DNA of 64,000 nt, from positions 248,001 to 312,000 of the forward strand of contig BDSL01000056.1 of NCBI GenBank assembly GCA_003116995.1, read 5' to 3'. Below the pieces are notes generated by a model that saw only the letters and a list, made by a program, of their open reading frames with translations, made no database searches and had not been told where the DNA came from. Source of the DNA: Yamagishiella unicocca (Eukaryota; Chlorophyta; Chlorophyceae; Chlamydomonadales; Volvocaceae). Below, piece after piece: positions 61,966 to 64,000 of this stretch (its first letter is position 1; each line of letters opens with the position of its first letter). A program made the position numbers and the translations under genes.

Positions 61966-64000
61966 ATGCTAGAGCCTCCTTCCTTGCCTGAATGGCCGGA
62001 TAAGCCGGTACGTGTGCATCGATCAATTTTCTTGAAGCTGCAAAAGCTTTCTAAAAGGCAATTTGTATTCGACGCTACGTGTAACCGAACGGAATCGCTC
62101 TGCCCTCTGTCGCCACTCCCGTGTACGTCATTTCTCACTCACGACGTCGGCAACCACCACGTTTGGGCAAGCCCTCAGTACTCGGAAATTCCGGAGTTCC
62201 TCAAACACTATGAAGCCTGCAAAAGCAAGGCTCCTGACGCAACAAGTGCAGTCTTTTTGGTGCCTAAACGGCCCGACATTCAGCAACTATTCACCTCTCG
62301 CCACTGGACCCTGCTTCGTGAATTTGACCAAGGCTCTCATCTCTTCGCAGTGCGTGAGGCTAACGGCGGCCACTCTGACTTAGGCCCCACCCCCGTTCCC
62401 ATGCAAGCCTGGTTAAACCCCTGCGGCGTTCAAGCAAGTTGCTCCTCGCTAAATAGCGATGATTCATCCCTGATACTGCAAATGCGTATTGGCGGCCTAA
62501 GAGCCTCAGCCCTGATTGATACAGGTGCCTCCCACGTCTTGCTATCGCAAGCATTTGTCGAAAAACTCGGCCTCCGCCCTACCGCAAGCCACGTTACTTC
62601 GTGTACTTTGGGCGATGGTGCTAACTCAGTACCACTCCTCGGACAAATTACAATTACTTGTCGTGTCAAAGACTTCCGCTGCGAGCTCAACGCTCTCGTC
62701 ATACCTCGATTACTCCACGGCTTCGACCTCATTCTCGGTAGTCAGTGGCTCTCCTCGCATAAAGCGATCCTCGACTTCAACACTGGCTCGTGCACGGTCC
62801 GGCGCAACGGCCGCTCCCACAAGCTACTAAGTACCAACAAGTCCTTGCCGCCATCCATGGCTGCCCTCCGTGCTAAAACTGCACTGGACGCAAACGCGCC
62901 CACAACTCCACTCATCTCTTTAAAGCAGTTTAAACGCCTTCAGAAGAAGGGCAATCGCTGCTTCACGGCGCTCATACAGAGCGACCTCATGGCTCAACTA
63001 GCCGCTACCACTGCTACGGAGTCCGCGCAACCGGACCCATCACTGGTAAATCCAACAGAGCTTAATGCCCTTCTCGAGTCCTACAAAGACTTGTTTGAGC
63101 CGCTAAACCAGCTGCCGCCCGACAGGGAAGTCGGTCACACAATCCCGCTAATCGAAGGGTCACAACCACCTTACTCGCGGCCTTACAGGCTATCTCCCGT
63201 AGAGCAAGATGAGCTAAAACGGCAAATCGATGACTTGCTCGCGAAGGGGTTCATTGAGGAATCCAAATCACCGTACGGAGCACCGGTCCTCTTCACACTA
63301 AAGAAAGACGGCTCCCTGCGCATGGTTCTTGATTATCGGAACCTAAACAAAATCACGGTTAAGAACCGATATCCGCTGCCCAACATCACGGATCTGCTTG
63401 ACAAAATGTCCGGCGCCACATGTTTCTCGTCACTAGACTTACAGTCTGGCTATCACCAAATCCGCATCTCCGAACAGGACGTGCCTCTCACAAGCTTCGT
63501 TACGCCGTTCGGTACCTACCAGTACAAAGTGCTGTGTTTCGGACTGACAAACGCACCGGCTACGTTCCAAAGGACAATGAACGAAATGCTCCGCCCTTTT
63601 ATCGGCAAATTTGTCGTCGTTTACCTCGACGATATCATGGTCTACAGCAAAACGCCTGAAGAACACAAACGTCACCTAGAAATGGTGCTCAAAACTCTCA
63701 AAGAGAGAGAATTCAAAGTACGTTTGGACAAATGTTCATTCAACCAGAAGGAAGTAACTTTCCTGGGCCACATAGTTGGTCGCGACGGCTTAAAAGTCGA
63801 CCCCCGCAAAGTCTCCACCGTTCAAAACTGGACCACTCCCTCGGATATCTCCAGCTTACGTGGATTCTTGGGCCTCGCCAACTATTTCCGCAAATTCGTG
63901 CAGGGCTACTCGTCCCTCGTCGCCCCCTTGACCGCTCTCACAGGCCTCAAGCGTCTGCCTGAATGGACCCAGCAACACCAAACTGCTTTCGACGGTGTAA
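61966..64000 (+). CDS. pol: pol (protease, reverse transcriptase) of the gypsy element, cut by window end
   Basis: The frame is shared with gag and open from just after the gag stop; 61966 is its first ATG. An aspartic protease has ALIDTGASHVLL (active-site DTG) and, further on, FDLILGSQWL. After a linker comes reverse transcriptase: PPYSRPYRLSP, SPYGAPVLFTLKKDGSLRMV, the DLQSGYHQI block, FGLTNAPATFQ and the catalytic YLDDIMVYS, then LGHIVGRDGLKVDP and LRGFLGLANYFRKF, typical of Ty3/gypsy. No stop or frameshift occurs up to 64000. RNase H and integrase should follow. If readthrough is not used, translation would need re-initiation at 61966. Confidence 0.9.
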   Translation, partial: MLEPPSLPEWPDKPVRVHRSIFLKLQKLSKRQFVFDATCNRTESLCPLSPLPCTSFLTHDVGNHHVWASPQYSEIPEFLKHYEACKSKAPDATSAVFLVPKRPDIQQLFTSRHWTLLREFDQGSHLFAVREANGGHSDLGPTPVPMQAWLNPCGVQASCSSLNSDDSSLILQMRIGGLRASALIDTGASHVLLSQAFVEKLGLRPTASHVTSCTLGDGANSVPLLGQITITCRVKDFRCELNALVIPRLLHGFDLILGSQWLSSHKAILDFNTGSCTVRRNGRSHKLLSTNKSLPPSMAALRAKTALDANAPTTPLISLKQFKRLQKKGNRCFTALIQSDLMAQLAATTATESAQPDPSLVNPTELNALLESYKDLFEPLNQLPPDREVGHTIPLIEGSQPPYSRPYRLSPVEQDELKRQIDDLLAKGFIEESKSPYGAPVLFTLKKDGSLRMVLDYRNLNKITVKNRYPLPNITDLLDKMSGATCFSSLDLQSGYHQIRISEQDVPLTSFVTPFGTYQYKVLCFGLTNAPATFQRTMNEMLRPFIGKFVVVYLDDIMVYSKTPEEHKRHLEMVLKTLKEREFKVRLDKCSFNQKEVTFLGHIVGRDGLKVDPRKVSTVQNWTTPSDISSLRGFLGLANYFRKFVQGYSSLVAPLTALTGLKRLPEWTQQHQTAFDGV

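Larger units (their letters stand above)
59817..64000 (+). mobile_element. Ty3/gypsy LTR retrotransposon, 5' part
   Basis: A candidate LTR (59817-60005), gag (60103-61908) and pol with protease then reverse transcriptase (61966 to the window edge) lie in the usual order. Reverse transcriptase directly after protease fits Ty3/gypsy, where integrase lies last; RNase H, integrase and the 3' LTR are beyond the window. Both frames are intact, so this may be a young copy. It sits in opposite orientation to, and just upstream of, the GT90 gene. Confidence 0.88.

Overview
The window looks like nuclear DNA from a volvocine or other chlamydomonadalean green alga. The evidence is GC-rich coding sequence, genes cut into many short exons by small GT-AG introns, very low-complexity protein segments (Ala, Gly, Gln, His), abundant minisatellites, and an interstitial block of TTTTAGGG, the telomere repeat of Chlamydomonas and Volvox. 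Species cannot be decided from the sequence. All homology statements rest on reading motifs by eye; no search was run.

Layout. (1) 1-20.5 kb is a tandem segmental duplication with a period of about 11.7 kb. Each copy carries a seven-exon gene for a GT49-type (LARGE/B4GAT1-like) glycosyltransferase: 203-4450 and 11919-17061, both on +. The spacer behind each gene is also partly duplicated, but has diverged through insertions and repeat growth. (2) 22571-28632 (+) is a five-exon gene for a 1411-residue double-AP2 transcription factor with a huge Gln/His/Ala/Gly-rich N-terminal part. (3) About 32780-36308 (+) encodes a J-domain (DnaJ/HSP40-like) protein with a charged Ala/Arg-rich coiled-coil tail; its 5' exon was not found. 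(4) 41054-48383 (-), convergent with the J-domain gene, is a 14-exon calcium-dependent protein kinase (CDPK) with four intact EF-hands and an unusual C-terminal extension. (5) 53850-59031 (-) is a seven-exon GT90 (CAP10/Rumi/POGLUT-like) glycosyltransferase lacking an identified first exon. (6) 59817-64000 (+) is the 5' part of a Ty3/gypsy LTR retrotransposon: short LTR, gag, and protease plus reverse transcriptase. It runs off the window.

The genes do not form one pathway. Three of the five cellular genes are likely secretory-pathway glycosyltransferases (two GT49, one GT90). The AP2, J-domain and CDPK genes are regulatory or chaperone functions. Intergenic DNA (4.5-11.7, 17.1-22.5, 28.6-32.8, 36.3-41.0 and 48.4-53.8 kb) holds no gene I can support. 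It is full of minisatellites and several short dispersed repeat families, some of which also lie in the introns of unrelated genes.

The observations most worth following are: the in-frame UAG between gag and pol followed by a perfect 9-bp stem (candidate stop-codon readthrough); telomere repeats inside a CDPK intron; minisatellites lying directly on 5' splice sites; and the dispersed repeat families.
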